In this document: piece by piece, positions 11,546 through 25,375 of the stretch
Numbering within the stretch: position 1 is the stretch's first letter
Layout: each line of letters starts with the position of its first letter
Origin: Aspidiotus rigidus
Lineage: Eukaryota > Arthropoda > Insecta > Hemiptera > Diaspididae
Reading direction: 5' to 3'
Assembly: GCA_035079385.1 (NCBI GenBank)
Contig: JAVHKY010000030.1
Coordinates: 8,533,001-8,597,000 of the forward strand
Length of the DNA: 64,000 nucleotides
Notes under the pieces: model-generated
The model's input: the letters and a program-made list of their open reading frames with translations, nothing else
Told to the model about the DNA's origin: nothing
The model's database searches: none
Made by a program: the position numbers and the translations under genes

Positions 11546-14500
11546 GATCTTACTGTAATTTTTCGGCACTTGTTGTCTGCGCTAATTCCTGAGGAAGGAG
11601 TAAAATGGTGAAAAAAAAGTTAAATTATATAGAATTTCCAAACCTGCGGGTTGGATGCACTTCCAGTCGGTTTGGGTATGTAGGTATAAAATCTGAACAA
11701 TTTTCTCGGATTATAATATGTAGTAAAGAAATAATAGAGATGAAACACATCACCAGAAAATCCGTATTGAGGAAAATACGTTTGAAAATTTTGATTATTA
11801 TACCGAAATAAGTTGGTTGATGAATCAGACAGTTTATTCTAGATCTAAAATCAACTGAGTTTTTCGAATGATTTTTTTCTCTTACTCTTTTTGCATGATA
11901 TATCTCTCTGTGGCGGAAAAAATTGTTTGTATTCATTGAAAATTTAATATTTATCAAGTGACAACTAAATTTACTATCAATTTGCACAATTTTTGAATCT
12001 TTAGCCCATGAAAATTCCTAAGTCCACCCTCTTTCTGGTGCCTCCTCCATAACTTCATAACTATAACTCGTTCCAAATCAGAACTCGAGACTTCTTAAAA
12101 TTTTCCTATGATACTTGAACACTATACACCATATTCAACCGCACCATTGAAATTTCTCGTATTTTCTCTTTTTGAAACTACAAATTGATGTAAAAAGAAA
12201 TTAATTCAAAATGATGGGAAAAAGTCTTCCGGTTTACGAACCATTATCAACAACTATAGAGAACGAATAGAAAAACTTGAAGAATACTCGTAATATGAAA
12301 CTTAAACTAGCACGAAAATGGTCAGCAAAAACGGATCTAAATTAGTCAGTATTTCCTGACCAGTCCAATTACTCTTTTGGACTTTCAAATTTTTGAATTT
12401 TTTGCCCTTGTTACAGCTTGAGATTGACTTTTGGAGGAACATGTAAGATGAGGGAAATGAAAGACTCGATGGGGAGAGATGTTGCAAGACCACTTTTTTT
12501 GTCAGGAACCATCTCGTTTTATGTCGGTACATGAACGAAAGTATTTTGGAATAAGGCCATGTTCAGTTTCGACTTCATTTAAAACCCATTGCCCATATTT
12601 CTTCAAATGTCCAAAAATTGCAAATTTTTCCAGGCGGCGAAAACGTTCTTCTATCTAGTGAGGTTTGCGTGACTGGAGGTCAAACCTATACGGTTGGCTT
12701 TGATAAGATTTTATGCTCATTTAGACGGACAGTAAAGGATCTTTCAATCTCTTCAATATTCAGAGCTGGGCAATCATATACAACACTTTTATCAAGAATG
12801 GGAACTGAATCTCTGGAAGTGCCAGCATTGCGCCTCAAGTACAGCGGGAACTAAATCATAAGGTCTAAAAGTTTTGGTCAAACCTATAGAAAATTTCCCC
12901 AAGAGGGTTGACGGATCTATTCGGATTTTCCAATTGTGATGTTCTTGGGAAAAGAGATTAGGCTCCCTAGGATCTTGGAAGTAGTTTTCTTTTTGACTAA
13001 TTTTTTGATATCAAGGCCAATTTTATTCCCGTCGACCAGCGTTATAATATTTTGCAATTCACCGGGAAACTCGGAGCGGTAAAGTAAGATGTATATACCA
13101 GGCGGAGACATAAGGTGCTTCTTTTTGTCTCGGGTGACGGACACAGAAATCGAGCTTTATAACAGAACAAACTAGATGAAAGAACTTCTGAAGTATTGGA
13201 GTTCAAGCGACGTGTGAGGATGGACTTTTATCTTAATAAAAATATTTCACCTGACATAAATTATGAGGCTTTTTTGTATAGATTCGAAAATTTTAAATCT
13301 TTAAAGAGCATTATACAACGATAAGCTTTCACATATCAACTTAATGTTTACGATTTTAGTTGGAGTCGGATCTATCAAGTAGGCAATATAGCCATTGGTT
13401 AGGGCGGTAGCAAATTTTCGAGTCTAAAAGCAACAATTCCTAAATTATTAGGTCTATTTTTTAGCGACAAGAAACTTGGAATTTTTTGATGATTTTTCTT
13501 AATGCCTCCTTCCATAATACATCCGATAATAATTACAGGCTGTTGTTATCATTAAAGATCAGGTAAATTTACCATTTTTATCAGCGCATTTTGAACAACT
13601 GAATTACTCGATTTGGCCTGGTCAACTGTTGATGAACTAAGTTTCAGTCCGTGGATAGGTATACCCGAGAAAGTTAAAGATGTTGGCGAAAGCTTGTTTG
13701 TGGAATTTGTATGGTGAAAGGCGAAAAAACGTTTTTCAATTTACAAATCGTATTATTTTTACTAGCTATAATTAATCTAGATAATAACCCATCGGAATAC
13801 GTAAATTTTTAAAATGTTGTAAGATAGGTACCAAAGTCACGTTGTTTATAAACTGTGTCAAACCTAAAGGCTTTATTATGCCTTAAGAACTCAGTCTGTC
13901 CACTCAGAAAGGTCATTACTGCGTGAGTCACGAAGTTTAAATAGAATACTTTGAAAAGTGTACGTTCGAGTGGCATCTTTCATCAATAAACTGAAGAAGT
14001 CATTTGATGAAATTGAGATTGATGAATCAACGGTATGGGAAACAATTGAACAATCAAAACTACGCGATTCTGATAACTCTCCCACTTCTGAGCGGCATGA
14101 TAATATTTGAACTTCCTTGCTTAAGTTTATGAATTTAGAAAAACCCATGTCAATCAGAAAAGTCACATAAACAAAATATTATAGATGCGATTATTTACTC
14201 ATATTATGTACTACCTATGATTTTATTGATTCATTGATCTTAATTTCAAAGATTTTCATGGCTTATTACACTTCACAATCGCCATAGAAAGGAATGCTGC
14301 TATTCTTCCTCGAACAGGGAAATGAAAATCTATAACGATCAAATTTCCTCATATTCGGTAATCTTATAGTTGGACCGAAAATATTTCAGGATATGGGGAA
14401 CTTTGATAAGGGAAAAAAACAGTATGATGAAAGTGATGCTATTCTATACCGTTCAACAAGATTACTCAGAAATAAAATGGAAGGTACGTACTTATATGAA

Positions 14501-17500
14501 TTTTTGTATACACAGGTAACCCTGTAACCCTATACCTACTATCTAGGTCTCACAACGGTCCAGCGATTTAGATTTTCTGCTAGGATTTCTCCTTTATTCC
14601 TCTGCATTGTCAATCCTCATCTCTCGTTTAATTTGTATTTTCTTTTTCTAGGATTACATTATCTACATGTGTATCTCAAAGAGCCAACCTTAAATTTCAT
14701 TATTTTGTTAACTTACTCTAGATGTACATAATTTTTATAATAAATGAATGATAAGGCCTACCTAACGAAGTGGCCAATAGAAAAGCCATTAAGTTCCAAA
14801 ATTCCATCGTGTCAACTTTCCTATGCCTCAAGGTCTCAATTTCGGAAATTTGTAAGCACTAGAAGATATCGTCGGTGGAAATTTAACGCACTTGCACGTC
14901 TTCTTCTTTCTCCAAACACCGAACCCTTCTACTCGTCACTCACACGATTACACCACAAAATGAACGAAAGATTTTCGCACTCACTAAACGAGAAAATACA
15001 CGTTTATTTTATTTATTCATTTACAGCGCCAGTAATCGCACAAAACTCGTGAAAATCGAGAAAGAGCGAGAGAGAGAGAAAAGGAAAAAAATTCGAGAAA
15101 ATGCCCGCAGCTTTTATTCGTCAGCGAAAATCAAGAGCGAAATTTCCTGATTTATTCGTCGTACGGTACGCCGGGGAAAATAGGACGCAGGTCCGCGAAG
15201 TATGCGTGCATACGTGTGACGACGACTCGAACTCGAGATTTTCTTCCCATTCTTTCGAGTTATACGCGCGGTGCCCGCATCAGATTCTAGGGGTGTGATA
15301 AGTGGGTGTAATTCGTACGTTAAGAGGGGTAAACCGGTCAACCAATGAGGCGGCTTCTTTCCATATCTTCGTATAAAGATGTCACTCTTTGTGTGTCCGA
15401 ATGATCGATTGTTGTTATACCACGTATGTTCGCATGTAGTTGTACGCGTATTTTTCCTGTCCTTTTTTGAATACTCTCTATGCTCTGCATATTATACTGT
15501 ACGCATACGCGGGAGTTGACTTTTCCTTTACACAATTGTGTATTATGTGTTTGAGATTTCGCACTGAATATCCCCTTCGACGAGTACGCCGTAAGGCGAG
15601 ACCAATTTAAATGCGTAAACGAAAGTGACGAGAAACACGCGGAGATAGAAAAGTGTCAACCCTTATCCAATGTCAATGTCTAGAAAAACGCTGTGCTTCG
15701 CTTCACCTTTTTGGTTGCCCCGATAATTGCATCTCGTATAATATTCATGCGATCCGCTTATAGTATACAGTGTACAAAGGGGGCAGCAGACTGGTCTTTA
15801 TCCCATCACAGTAGTGCGAGCAAATAAGTTTGGGGTTCTCCTGTTTTTTCTTTTCTAGAAATCGAGGCGGAACCACTCTTCCGCTCAATTGACTCAGCGA
15901 TTGAAATCTTTCATTCATTACGATTTGCAATTTAATGACGTCACGATATCGTCCAATTTCTACCGTGAAAACGCACATTACATGTGTGAAATTATAATCA
16001 TTGGATATTAGTAAAAAATATTGATCATTTTTCACCCTACTCGTAATTATACAAATAGAAGTTTAAAATTTGTATCACGCTGGTAGTATCAGCAATGAAG
16101 AGAGAGATTCCCCGTGTTATAGAAATTTTCTTTAGAAGTATTTTGTTGGTTTCAGGAACATGACATGTTCAGCTAACATTACATTTCAGAATCTTTCATG
16201 GTATCTTTCACTCAGTACCAAACTCTGGTAAGTTATTCCTCTTTCGTCCCAATTTTTCTTTTCAGGAATACAGGAAGAAGTCTGTATTATTTCGATTAAG
16301 TGGACTGGTGTGTAGAAATTTGTAGAAATGCCTCATAAAATTTTATTAATTTTCTAACCCCTATTCATTTTCTGGATTTGCATTCGTACGTCCTTACGAC
16401 GATGACCTTGAAACTTGATAAAATTTAAACCTTTGAGTCACTCCTTCACTTTTCTAGCTCTATTTTCTGGATTTGGGTCGGGGTGGTGAGAATGAAACTC
16501 AGAACGCTATGTAACCTAGTATAGTATAACAGAAAGGAAAGGGGGAAAGCTAGTTTGATCATTTCTCCTTCAAACCAGTATACTACACTAGAATATTGAT
16601 CTATAAAAACTATCTTGAGGAAGGAAATTTCTCTTGGCTAATGATCAATTGTCGTCCTTTTCTTCTTCAATATATCACGTCGTGTACCAGCTTCAAGTCT
16701 TCTTCAACTTCTGGATGATCTCTCCAGAACAATGCACCTAAGTTCTGCAAAAGCATTCCCTGCATCCAAAAATTATTGAGACCTTTCATGTACCTGGGCA
16801 AAATAATATTAGCTCTTACGGAAAGGGGAAAACTGGTAACATCAGTCTGTAGCGGTCAGAGCTCGGAATTTTTATTTGAAGTTCCTCCTTCAACAAGGAT
16901 TTTAAGCGAGAGATTTTTCAAGTGACTTGTTGACGATACAATCTAGACATAAACGTCTCTCTGAGGAATGTAAGAATGTAACCTTATGCAACAAATTAAT
17001 GGCGAAATATGAGGGCTTCTCCAACTTAAACGGCGATTCATGAGTGTGTATAGCGACTTGAGAAGAAAATATGATTAATTATCATAAATTAGAAATGGTT
17101 TGCTATTTTCATCTCCATTCAGAAATTCTGCGAGGAAAATTATCGATAAGTGTATATATAGATCAGTACAATATATTTTCAGCGCATGCTTCATTATTCC
17201 GTTCCGCGAAGAATGTCATTTATAATAATTGTGCCTCAATGAAGTAAAAAGATAATATCGTACTTACGTTCACAAATGCAAAATTTCACCGTAGACCCAG
17301 AGCTTCGATGTGAATATTTTGCCTGAGTCAAAGAGGAAAGTCCTTCCCCTAGCTTTATTTTCCTTGAAGAGTAATTTTCATTTTTATATTCTCAAGAGAT
17401 TGGACCAAATTTGGTTAACAAAGTTAATTTTTTCCCGTGAAACTCTCGGAAAAATTACACTCATACCTACTTTACTCTCTCGCGAGCAACTCTTAGTCGT

Positions 17501-18185
17501 TTCGTGTGTATATATATACATGAATCCATTATCCTTGTACAGAATATCCAAAATATCTCGGAATAACACACATTGCATACGGCTTCAATATGCTCGGTAT
17601 ACGCAAATAGTAATCCTTTTTTTTTCCTCTACTTTTGTACAAGTAAAACTCTCTTTCTTTAATGGATGTAGCGCGAGGGGGTGTCGTACAACTTGACGTC
17701 TTTATGATGGATCGTTATTGGTACTTAGTATAGTTTTTGTTATTGTTGTCGACAATGTTATTGCTTCCATTCTGTGCGCAAAAAAAAAAAAAATTCCGAA
17801 TAACGTACACTACAGTTCAAATATCCTTCTATTAAAGGGTAAATCGTTATAAAATGGTCAAAAAAGACTCCCCGCAAAAATTGAATTTTAGAAATATAGT
17901 ATATCAGAGAACTCATTCTTCGAATTCCAAAATATCGATTTTGCCCTTCTCTTTCCTCAAAGTATTTTACAAAATAAATTAGTTTTCTCGAACGAACCCC
18001 TATTGCGGAAAAAAAGGCTCCGCAAATTGAATCTTCGATGTACGTATTAGCTATCAATTCACTATCCTAATATATTTTCATCCTTGAAAAGATAGAATCA
18101 ATCCACTTACATGACTCTAAGACAGCAAAATGAGAACGTTATTTATGGTTGCACTTGAAGAAATCATTCTCAGCCAACTTTAAAA
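11546..18185. other. Intergenic DNA, no gene seen
   Basis: No open frame here has recognisable motifs. The stretch from about 14.8 to 15.7 kb retains many CpG dinucleotides and is free of obvious repeats, unlike its AT-rich surroundings. It could hold regulatory sequence but nothing specific can be shown. The longest frame, at 17310-17696 on the plus strand, has no features of a real protein. Confidence 0.5.
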
Positions 18186-18429
18186 TCATGGCCGTCTCTA
18201 GTATCAGACCGGAATATTCGAAACTTGACAACGTTGGACGGGGCTAAAATTCGTACAGTCTCTTATGGGAGAACATCGAAAAACCTAATTTTACACAAAT
18301 ATGGTGAAGTTTTTGAAAAAAATGAAGAGAACGTTGTTTAAAGAACCAACAATTATCGATTCTTTGAACTTGGGCTCGTCAAGATTGATCAACTACGAAG
18401 CGAGGTATGAACGTTTTTCAAAAAAAAGG

Positions 18430-18479
18430 CAGACAGAGGGCGAAGCGCAGTACATGTACTACGCTTTGCCCTCTGTCTG
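18430..18479. repeat. 50-bp near-perfect hairpin
   Basis: The sequence CAGACAGAGGGCGAAGCG is followed by its near reverse complement, ending CCCTCTGTCTG, around a GTACATGTAC centre. Only two positions of the arms mismatch. It sits directly inside the left arm of the foldback-type element. Confidence 0.85.
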
Positions 18480-18616
18480 ACTTTTACCGACTTTTTACTT
18501 GTAAAAAGTGAGGTATTACACCCGACGCAAAGTATTCAGGGGGAGGGGGCAATGAATTTTCTCGACGTTTTGGAGGTCTTAGATCACTTCTACCCTAATA
18601 AGAAAATTTCAGGTTT

Positions 18617-18618
<2 letters not shown>

Positions 18619-18649
<31 letters not shown>
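18619..18649. repeat. (TA)n microsatellite
   Basis: About 15 uninterrupted TA units, inside the 18.2-19.9 kb element. A shorter AT-rich tract occupies the equivalent place in the related repeat at about 26195. Confidence 0.95.
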
Positions 18650-18651
<2 letters not shown>

Positions 18652-19176
18652 ATTTTTTTGTCCACGCAACTCCTCAAAAACTACTGGTTGGATTCTCATG
18701 AAATTTGGCCAAGTTGTAGTGGATTATCTGAAGTTGGGAATGTAAATTTTTTTCTTAGATTTCTCGAGTAGTTGAGTAACTCTCAATTTTCCTCGAATTT
18801 CTTAGTGTTGTTTCTCAAAAATTATCAATCTTATTATCTTCATATCACTACATTACGTCATAGTGTATTCAATCTTATTGCTCTGTAATTTTTGTATCGG
18901 TTGGACTAGTGGTTCTTGAGTAAATCTCAAAATATACGTGGTCCACGTATAGAGCCGTAAGAGCTAAATCTCGCTTATTCAATTTATTTGAGTTCGTTTG
19001 CCACGTGATTAAAGCATCATACACCTATTGGCTGCAAAAACTTCTCATTACCAGTCATATATGGTTGAAAAAATTCGACGTTTATTGGATACGTTAAACA
19101 AACGTTGCACGTAAGCGATGGATTGAATATTGGCCGTGTATTTTATAATTACTGCGTTATGCAGGTATACATATCA

Positions 19177-19198
19177 TTTTTTTTTTTTTTTTTTTTTT
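19177..19198. repeat. Poly-T tract
   Basis: An uninterrupted run of about 22 T within the same element. Confidence 0.95.
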
Positions 19199-20862
19199 CT
19201 TCTACATTATCGCAATAGGCTCGTAGCCTGAACACTGGGGAGTAATGTTGAAATTCAGGTAAAGACAAAGTGGAAGTTTCATTGCCCATTTCAATTTTCC
19301 TCATCTATGTTTTGATTTTTGTCATTATCGACTTTATAATATCTTACTGTACCTATTTTTGGAAATGGACAGTCAGGTTAATACTTTAAGATTCTTCTAA
19401 ATCACCTAAGTTTTATATTTTAATTTTAATAGAACCCATTAAAAAGATTAGAAATGAATTGAACAATAGAAGAGAAAGTGGAATACCTTAAATCATTATT
19501 ATCACAATCAGCTTATAAGTGAGAAACAATGAAGTTTAGGTATGGGGAGCATGTGTAAATGATTTTATAGCAAATTATTGAAAAGTCGGTGATGCTTACG
19601 TTTCTGCGTGAGCTTTTTTTTCGTAAAACGTTCATACCTCGCTTCGTAGTTGATCAATCTTAACGAGACCTAGTTGAAAAAAATCGACAATTGTTTACTC
19701 TTTCCATGTATTGAGAAACTTTTTCCCCACAAAATCGAATACTATTCGGAAATCAACGATTAACGTGTTTTTCGAAGATTTTTCCATAAGAGCGTGTATA
19801 AAACTCGGCCCCGTATTTTTCATCACCACTACGTTGCCAGCTTTGATATTCCGACCTGATACTAGCGACGGCCATATTTCAAATAATATTGGAGGATGTA
19901 TTGTATATATAGCTGGCAAAAATTCCCGGAACAGACACATTTAGTGTTATTTTCGAAGCTACGACACAATAATGACAAGAGAGGAAGAAGAACACTTTTC
20001 TAGTTAGAAAAGTCGGTAAAAGCTGGGTACCCTTTTTCCGTGTGAAGACCGGTGGACCTCGGATAGTTTCCGATCGTCTATAACCCATCGCTGGTAGTAT
20101 CACAAGATCATCCCCCCCACTTCTAGAGCCGATTTTTGATACTCGCCATCATCGCATAAAAAGTTGCAGAAATTAGAAAATTCATACTTTAGTCGTATCA
20201 ACAGCGTATAAAGTTAGATCATGAAAGAAGTACGATTGGAATATGAAATAATTTTTTGATTGGGAATATTTCCTGTTGACATCAAACTTTCTCCCATCTT
20301 TCTTATTCATTCGAGTTCACCCGTTTGTGACTGACTTTCTACAGATAAAAACAACTGAAAGGTCACAAGTACCACACCACACAAACTCATTCGTTTGATA
20401 TACTGACTTTCTACGATGAAACGATTCAAAGGTCCCAAGCACGCTCTATGTTCAAGTCAAACTTCTTATTCAAAGTTTGATCTTCTGGTATCTAGAATTC
20501 TTTCTTATCCGCCTTTTTACTCACAGCTAAAGAGTTCTCGTTACAAACTTATCGCTCTTGCGAGACTATTTTGATGATGTGTTGTAGGTTTTCGAACCCA
20601 GAATCGCAGGAGTATTTTTTTAAATAATTCAATCTTAACTTACTTTACAACTCTTCCTGATGAACCATGTTTCCTCGGCTGTTTGTTAGTTGCGTCCCGA
20701 GCTTGTTTTTCATATTTGAGTTGCGTCCGAAGAAAAATGAAAGATGTTTAAATTGCGGCCTGCGTTTCAGAGAGGAACATCAATGAATTGAGTCCCACCA
20801 GAATATTCTTACGCACGCTGTTCAAAGACGATCTTACGACGATGACAAATGATGACTCAGAT

Positions 20863-21058
20863 CAGTGTTCCTCAAAATTTCGAGATGCGACCTACTTTTC
20901 AAAATTAGACATGTTTCACGAGCGACAGAAGTAAAAATCAGGAGTCGGACGCAACCCGACGCAAGTGTATTCCGTTTTTGGCCGTAATTCTACAATTTAT
21001 TCAAAAGGTTGGCGATCGACCACAAATGCCTTGACGATCGACGGTTTGAGGAACACTC
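20863..21058. mobile_element. hAT MITE nested in the MULE element, 196 bp
   Basis: The ends CAGTGTTCCTCAAA and TTTGAGGAACACT are terminal inverted repeats. They are flanked by ACTCAGAT on the left (20855-20862) and GCTCAGAT on the right (21059-21066), a 7 of 8 match, as expected for a hAT 8-bp target duplication. The last base is C rather than the expected G. There is no coding sequence inside. Confidence 0.78.
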
Positions 21059-21130
21059 GCTCAGATTCATACTTCATACGACGAGTCGCAAGGTGAGTAT
21101 ACTAATGAGAGCTGTAAAGCATCGAGAAAT

Positions 21131-21484
21131 GCGTCTTGCGAGACTGAAATTGAACAGTGTATACGTGTCGACTTCGATGCCATTGCTCCAGACCTCGAAG
21201 CTGTCGACAATTTCGTTTAATATGTTCTCCGTGAGTACGTTAAGGATGGCTGTCCATTCCCGCCATAAATGTGTGCTGCATACGACGCTCATCGAATGTG
21301 TACTTTTAATGCGCGCGAGGTGTTCAACAGCAAACTTAATGTGATGTTTTACCTCGCGCATCCCCATATTTTCCTGCTAATCGAAGCCTTTCTCGGAGTC
21401 CAGGATATATGGTACCTGGAAATTCCTAGCGGCTCCGGAAGTGACAGGATAGATCCGAAAGAAGCCATACATGACACGACTTGA
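21131..21484 (+). pseudogene. MULE transposase C-terminal remnant
   Basis: One frame runs from 21131 to the stop at 21482-21484 with two internal TAA stops. It reads CIRVDFDAIAPDLEAVDNFV, then YVLREYVKDGCPFPP, then MCAAYDAHRMCTFNAREVFN and SKLNVMFYLAHPHIFLLIEA. The last part matches the region that follows the catalytic core in insect MULE transposases and FLYWCH-type MULE proteins, where an N.AE.FH-like motif precedes a HP.IF.FIE segment. It is a fragment with stops and is not functional. Recognition is from memory of the family, without a search. Confidence 0.72.
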
Positions 21485-21778
21485 CGGAGGTGACATCAAT
21501 AGATTAACTTTCATACATGACCTATCAAGGAAATTCCTTCCTCCAAAGATTAAATAACCTACGCGCTGTATTCTTAGAAAAAATTTAATTTTTGGTAACG
21601 ATTTGCAATTATAGTTTCATCGAATATTAGGACTATCATTCTGCTTCAGTGGGACGCAATTCATCCAATTTTCGGGACACAACTAATATGAACAATTTCT
21701 TCAGGGACGCAATCCAACTCATTTTTTTCCTCGGGCCGCAACTGATGCGAAAGGGGTTTTTTGGGACGCAACTAACAA

Positions 21779-24700
21779 CTTCCCGATTCCTCTCCTAATC
21801 GACGTTGATTTAGTTCCGCCCAATGTCAACCGCTAATCGACCCAATATGACTGGAAGTTGACTCAAGAACAACCGCTCCTTCCACCATCGACTTATTGAT
21901 GGTCAACGTCAAAAGATTGAAATCGTCGACGTAAAACACTGCTTCGGATCGGCCATTGTTGCACGTATAATAAAGATTTCCAATAGTGCTCGATGTATGA
22001 TTGAAGATTTTGCATTCTTTCTGCGAGAAGCGAAGTCACTAAACATACAGAACGCTTCGTGTGACTGTACACCGACACCAGATCTTTCAGGTTGATTCAA
22101 AGTCGACCAGCATACTATTCTGAGAAAACTAAAATTTGACCTGTTAATTGAAGCGACAGAGTGGTCGATTTTAAAACTAAGAAACCAATACTGATAGTCG
22201 AAGGAAAATAATAACAAACATTTCATCAGAAGTTCAATTTCGTATTTTGTTCAGGACTCCTTTAGGTAATAGCGCTAGGTAATAATAATCGTCTTACTGT
22301 TTTAGACAACGCTCAATTAATCATTGCACGTATACAGAGAACGCGTTGAAACCGCGAACAACTGGTTTCTTTTCAGATACTGTCTTCGAAATTAAATTTC
22401 TTGTGTATTCCACTTGGGTGTCACAAAAGTACTACGATATGCCAGCGTGTTACGGTGACCGTGCCAAATTTCAGACGACACGAGTCTCCAATTTAACCGT
22501 GTGTATTACCATAGCTATTAAAGCGTAATTATACCTCGAATTTTGGTAGCAGCGAAAGGGTGGTGGCGGTGGCAGCGACCGCGACAAGGATGACGACGGA
22601 CTTTAGTAGCGCACGCGGTCGAATTAGCTGCATTCTTCTTCATGACTAAGACATAACTCCAGCAGCGATCGAGTCAACTATAATCTCTCGTTATTGTGTT
22701 GTTCTGGCTGACAACTTAAACAAAAACGTGAAGTATAATCAAAATCCGTAATACCGTGCAGGTATTCGAATTACAACATTACTAATTCCAGCTGTACACT
22801 ACGCAACGTTATCATAATTATGGAAATTGTGTCTAATGACGCATCTTCTAACCAAACCACCGCAATTGAATAAGGATGATGCCATTCACACGCGCGTGCG
22901 ATCTTCTTTTTCTTCTCACTCTTTCTTCTACGAATCATCACAACCAATGTAAATTGTATATAGGTACTAAAACTGTTTAAACAGAAAAGAAAACTGGTTG
23001 CATAGCATAGCGAACAGGTAGAAAAGTAAACACGAGCTGATCAGTAAGAAGCTGACGGACTCGAGTTCAAGTTCCCTATTGTGACATGAGCTGACAGTTA
23101 ATTTCAATGTATCAGTATGAGGAAATCGTGATAGTTCATGTCAGACATCTGTGTGTCTGTATTGTTGAATAAGATTTTTTCTACACATCCGCGATCTATA
23201 TTGTTCGAAAGTGTAAGAGAGTGACTATGTTCATTGAGAAGATGGTCCTATTATCATATACGTACGAGCATCCCCGGAGACTGAATCCCAAATATTTAGC
23301 AAAAAAGGAAGGAAGAAAGAAGTCGATGTTGTTTGAGAAATCTCACGGGGGTATCTTTTACAAAAATAGTTTCGATTATGAGAAGGATTCGAGATTGTCA
23401 TAATTTTTTTGAATGTTTGTTATGTGGTTTGTAAATTATATACGTCTCCGGATTTTTACATATCGCCATGTGAATAAAGTTATGTCACGCTCTCTGAAAT
23501 GATGATGATTCACGGATATGGGTCTACCCTGTGGACGTTAGATAGTTTCTTATTTCCGCATAATTTGTAAAGAATTTGAAGACTCTTTGTAAACTAATAT
23601 TGGTCTTATGTAAGATCAATTATAGAGATTGAAGATACAATTTTTGAAGTTACAAAATATTTTGAGAGTTGAAACAGTTTTTTCGCTTCGAAATAAGAGC
23701 TTTGTACGAGGCCACTGAGAAATGAGGAGAAAAACAGGACCTACCTGCATTTGCTTAGTTAGTAATCCGTGAAAATGAATTTCCGAGCTCTTTTTTTAAC
23801 AATACAAGTTCATTGCATCTTACACAGAGAAGATTACGGAAAATACGAATAAAGCATTACATCTCCATAATATTTCTAATACGACAAATGAATACGTTTT
23901 GTCTGGACGGGTGTTTCAAGTTAGGATAATACAATCGTTTGGCACTGTCGTCGTGGTAAGCAATTTATTTAAGCAAAAATACACGAAAACACAAATTACT
24001 CGTATAACGAGCCAACGTTTTGGAAGACACAGCTTCCTGCTTCAGGGTAGAAAGACAATTGCTGACTGTAACGGCAGTGCTGAACGATTATAATATTATT
24101 ATTCTAAAATAAGGAATGACATTAGTTTTTCGCGAGAAAAAATTCAAAATTTTAGTTCAAGAATCTTAGGTACAAAACAAAAATTCTGCAGAAATGAAAT
24201 ATGGCATGATTGTCGGATTCCTTCTTCTCCCTTCCACAGTGCTATCCTCTATAACCCAAAGTCACATCGTAAAACGAGTCCTCCCGTCTTCTTGAGACTG
24301 AAATTCACTCTCCCTCCCACCATATTTAGCTCAATAGTCTATATCTTTCTAGTCCCCATCTAATCCATGTATATAGTTCGAAAGTTGCAATTTTTCGTAG
24401 TCGTTGAAGTATAGGTCAGAGCCCTTCTCAAGTGCTATCCCTCCATCATGAGAATTCTAAGAGAAAACCTCATGAGTCATGAGATTTGAGTATAACAGAA
24501 TTTTAAAATCAAAACAGGAGAAGAAAAATCCCATGAAGCAGGCCCGGCTCCCTGCTCCTTTCATTTAATTCGCTTCATAAACCTCTGGCCTTCGTTGAGG
24601 GTCCCTGTTAATATTTTACTGAAGTCTTTATCACCTCTCCGCACACCTTAAATATGTGGTAACAATTTGGTGTAATTCGTCAGTTCACGAAATGACCTAG

Positions 24701-25375
24701 AATCCAATCAGATAATGTGACGAAGATGCGTTAAATCATTCAACCAAATTCTTGGTCATTTCATGAAACAAAAATTTAACTCTTTGTTGATATGATGTAC
24801 AAGGCCGGATTTGTTCCTCCCGCACCCACAAAAAAAATAATGAAAAAATAAGGAGAGAAGTAAAAAATTCAGAGACGAGCAAAAGAGCTTTTTTTTTGCT
24901 CGTCAAATTTCAAAAAAGTATTCAAAATTATCTCCTAAATTCGCCCCTGAATGTTACAGTGGCATTGCATTGAATGGTCGCTTCATGGAAGACAAGTTGT
25001 CTAGTCACTCGAAGGAAAATAAATCTGATTGATGATATTTCAAGTAGATTAGAAAAATATTCTTTGTTACATATGTAAAAACTTTCTCTTCCATCCTTTA
25101 TCTTCCTCTCTTCTTTTTTTTGTGATACAGGCTGAACTGTCGTGGCATTTGCTGGGAATACGTTGCATGGCGAATTTTTGTAACTCCTCTATTTACAATG
25201 GCAACAGGGAATTTGTTGCGTACTTCTACAACGATTTTCTTTTTTTCTTTTTTCACTCCTATATCCTGAAATTTTTAGCTCCATCGTCAAACTGTTTCCA
25301 AGTCCCCTTCTTTGCAGATAAGTACAGCTTCAAGATTAGAAATTTTTCTATAGGCCTACTTATTTATCTATAAGA
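21779..25375. other. Intergenic DNA, no gene seen
   Basis: I find no coding region. Around 22549-22600 there is a G-rich GGTGGCGGTGGC-like patch, and 22.3-22.9 kb keeps CpG sites. A short inverted repeat, GACGAGCAAAA / TTTTGCTCGTC, lies at 24874-24904. Nothing else stands out. Confidence 0.5.
24874..24904. repeat. 11-bp perfect hairpin stem
   Basis: GACGAGCAAAA at 24874-24884 pairs with TTTTGCTCGTC at 24894-24904 around a 9-base loop. The purpose is unknown; it could be the end of a mobile element. Confidence 0.7.

Larger units (their letters stand above)
18186..19875. mobile_element. Foldback-type element with ~240-bp inverted arms
   Basis: The left arm (18186-18420) and right arm (19624-19875) are diverged reverse complements. 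Shared segments include ATGGCCGTCKCTAGTATCAG at the outer end and TTGATCAACTACGAAGCGAG with GTATGAACGTTTT at the inner end. The 1.2-kb centre holds a 50-bp hairpin, a (TA)n tract, a poly-T tract and sequence shared with the repeats at 25.4-26.7 kb. Each arm can be read as an open frame of roughly 50-80 codons that shares WPSLVS.RNI between the two arms, so the arms may once have been coding. I do not recognise the family, and no target duplication is evident. Confidence 0.65.
20683..21778. mobile_element. MULE-like DNA transposon remnant
   Basis: Both ends carry TTGTTAGTTGCGTCCC in inverted orientation (20683-20698 and the complement ending at 21778). Each terminal region contains further copies of the AGTTGCGTCC motif: about two to three on the left, and four on the right as GGGACGCAACT, GGGCCGCAACT, GGGACGCAATC and GGGACACAACT. 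Long terminal regions of subrepeats are known in Mutator-like elements. Between them lies a degenerate MULE transposase fragment (21131-21484) and a hAT MITE that inserted later. The flanking 9 bases do not match, so the exact boundaries are uncertain. Confidence 0.7.

Noticed and set aside
17310..17696. 128-codon plus-strand open frame
   Set aside because: No motif or signal; composition like the surrounding AT-rich DNA and no splice or expression evidence.
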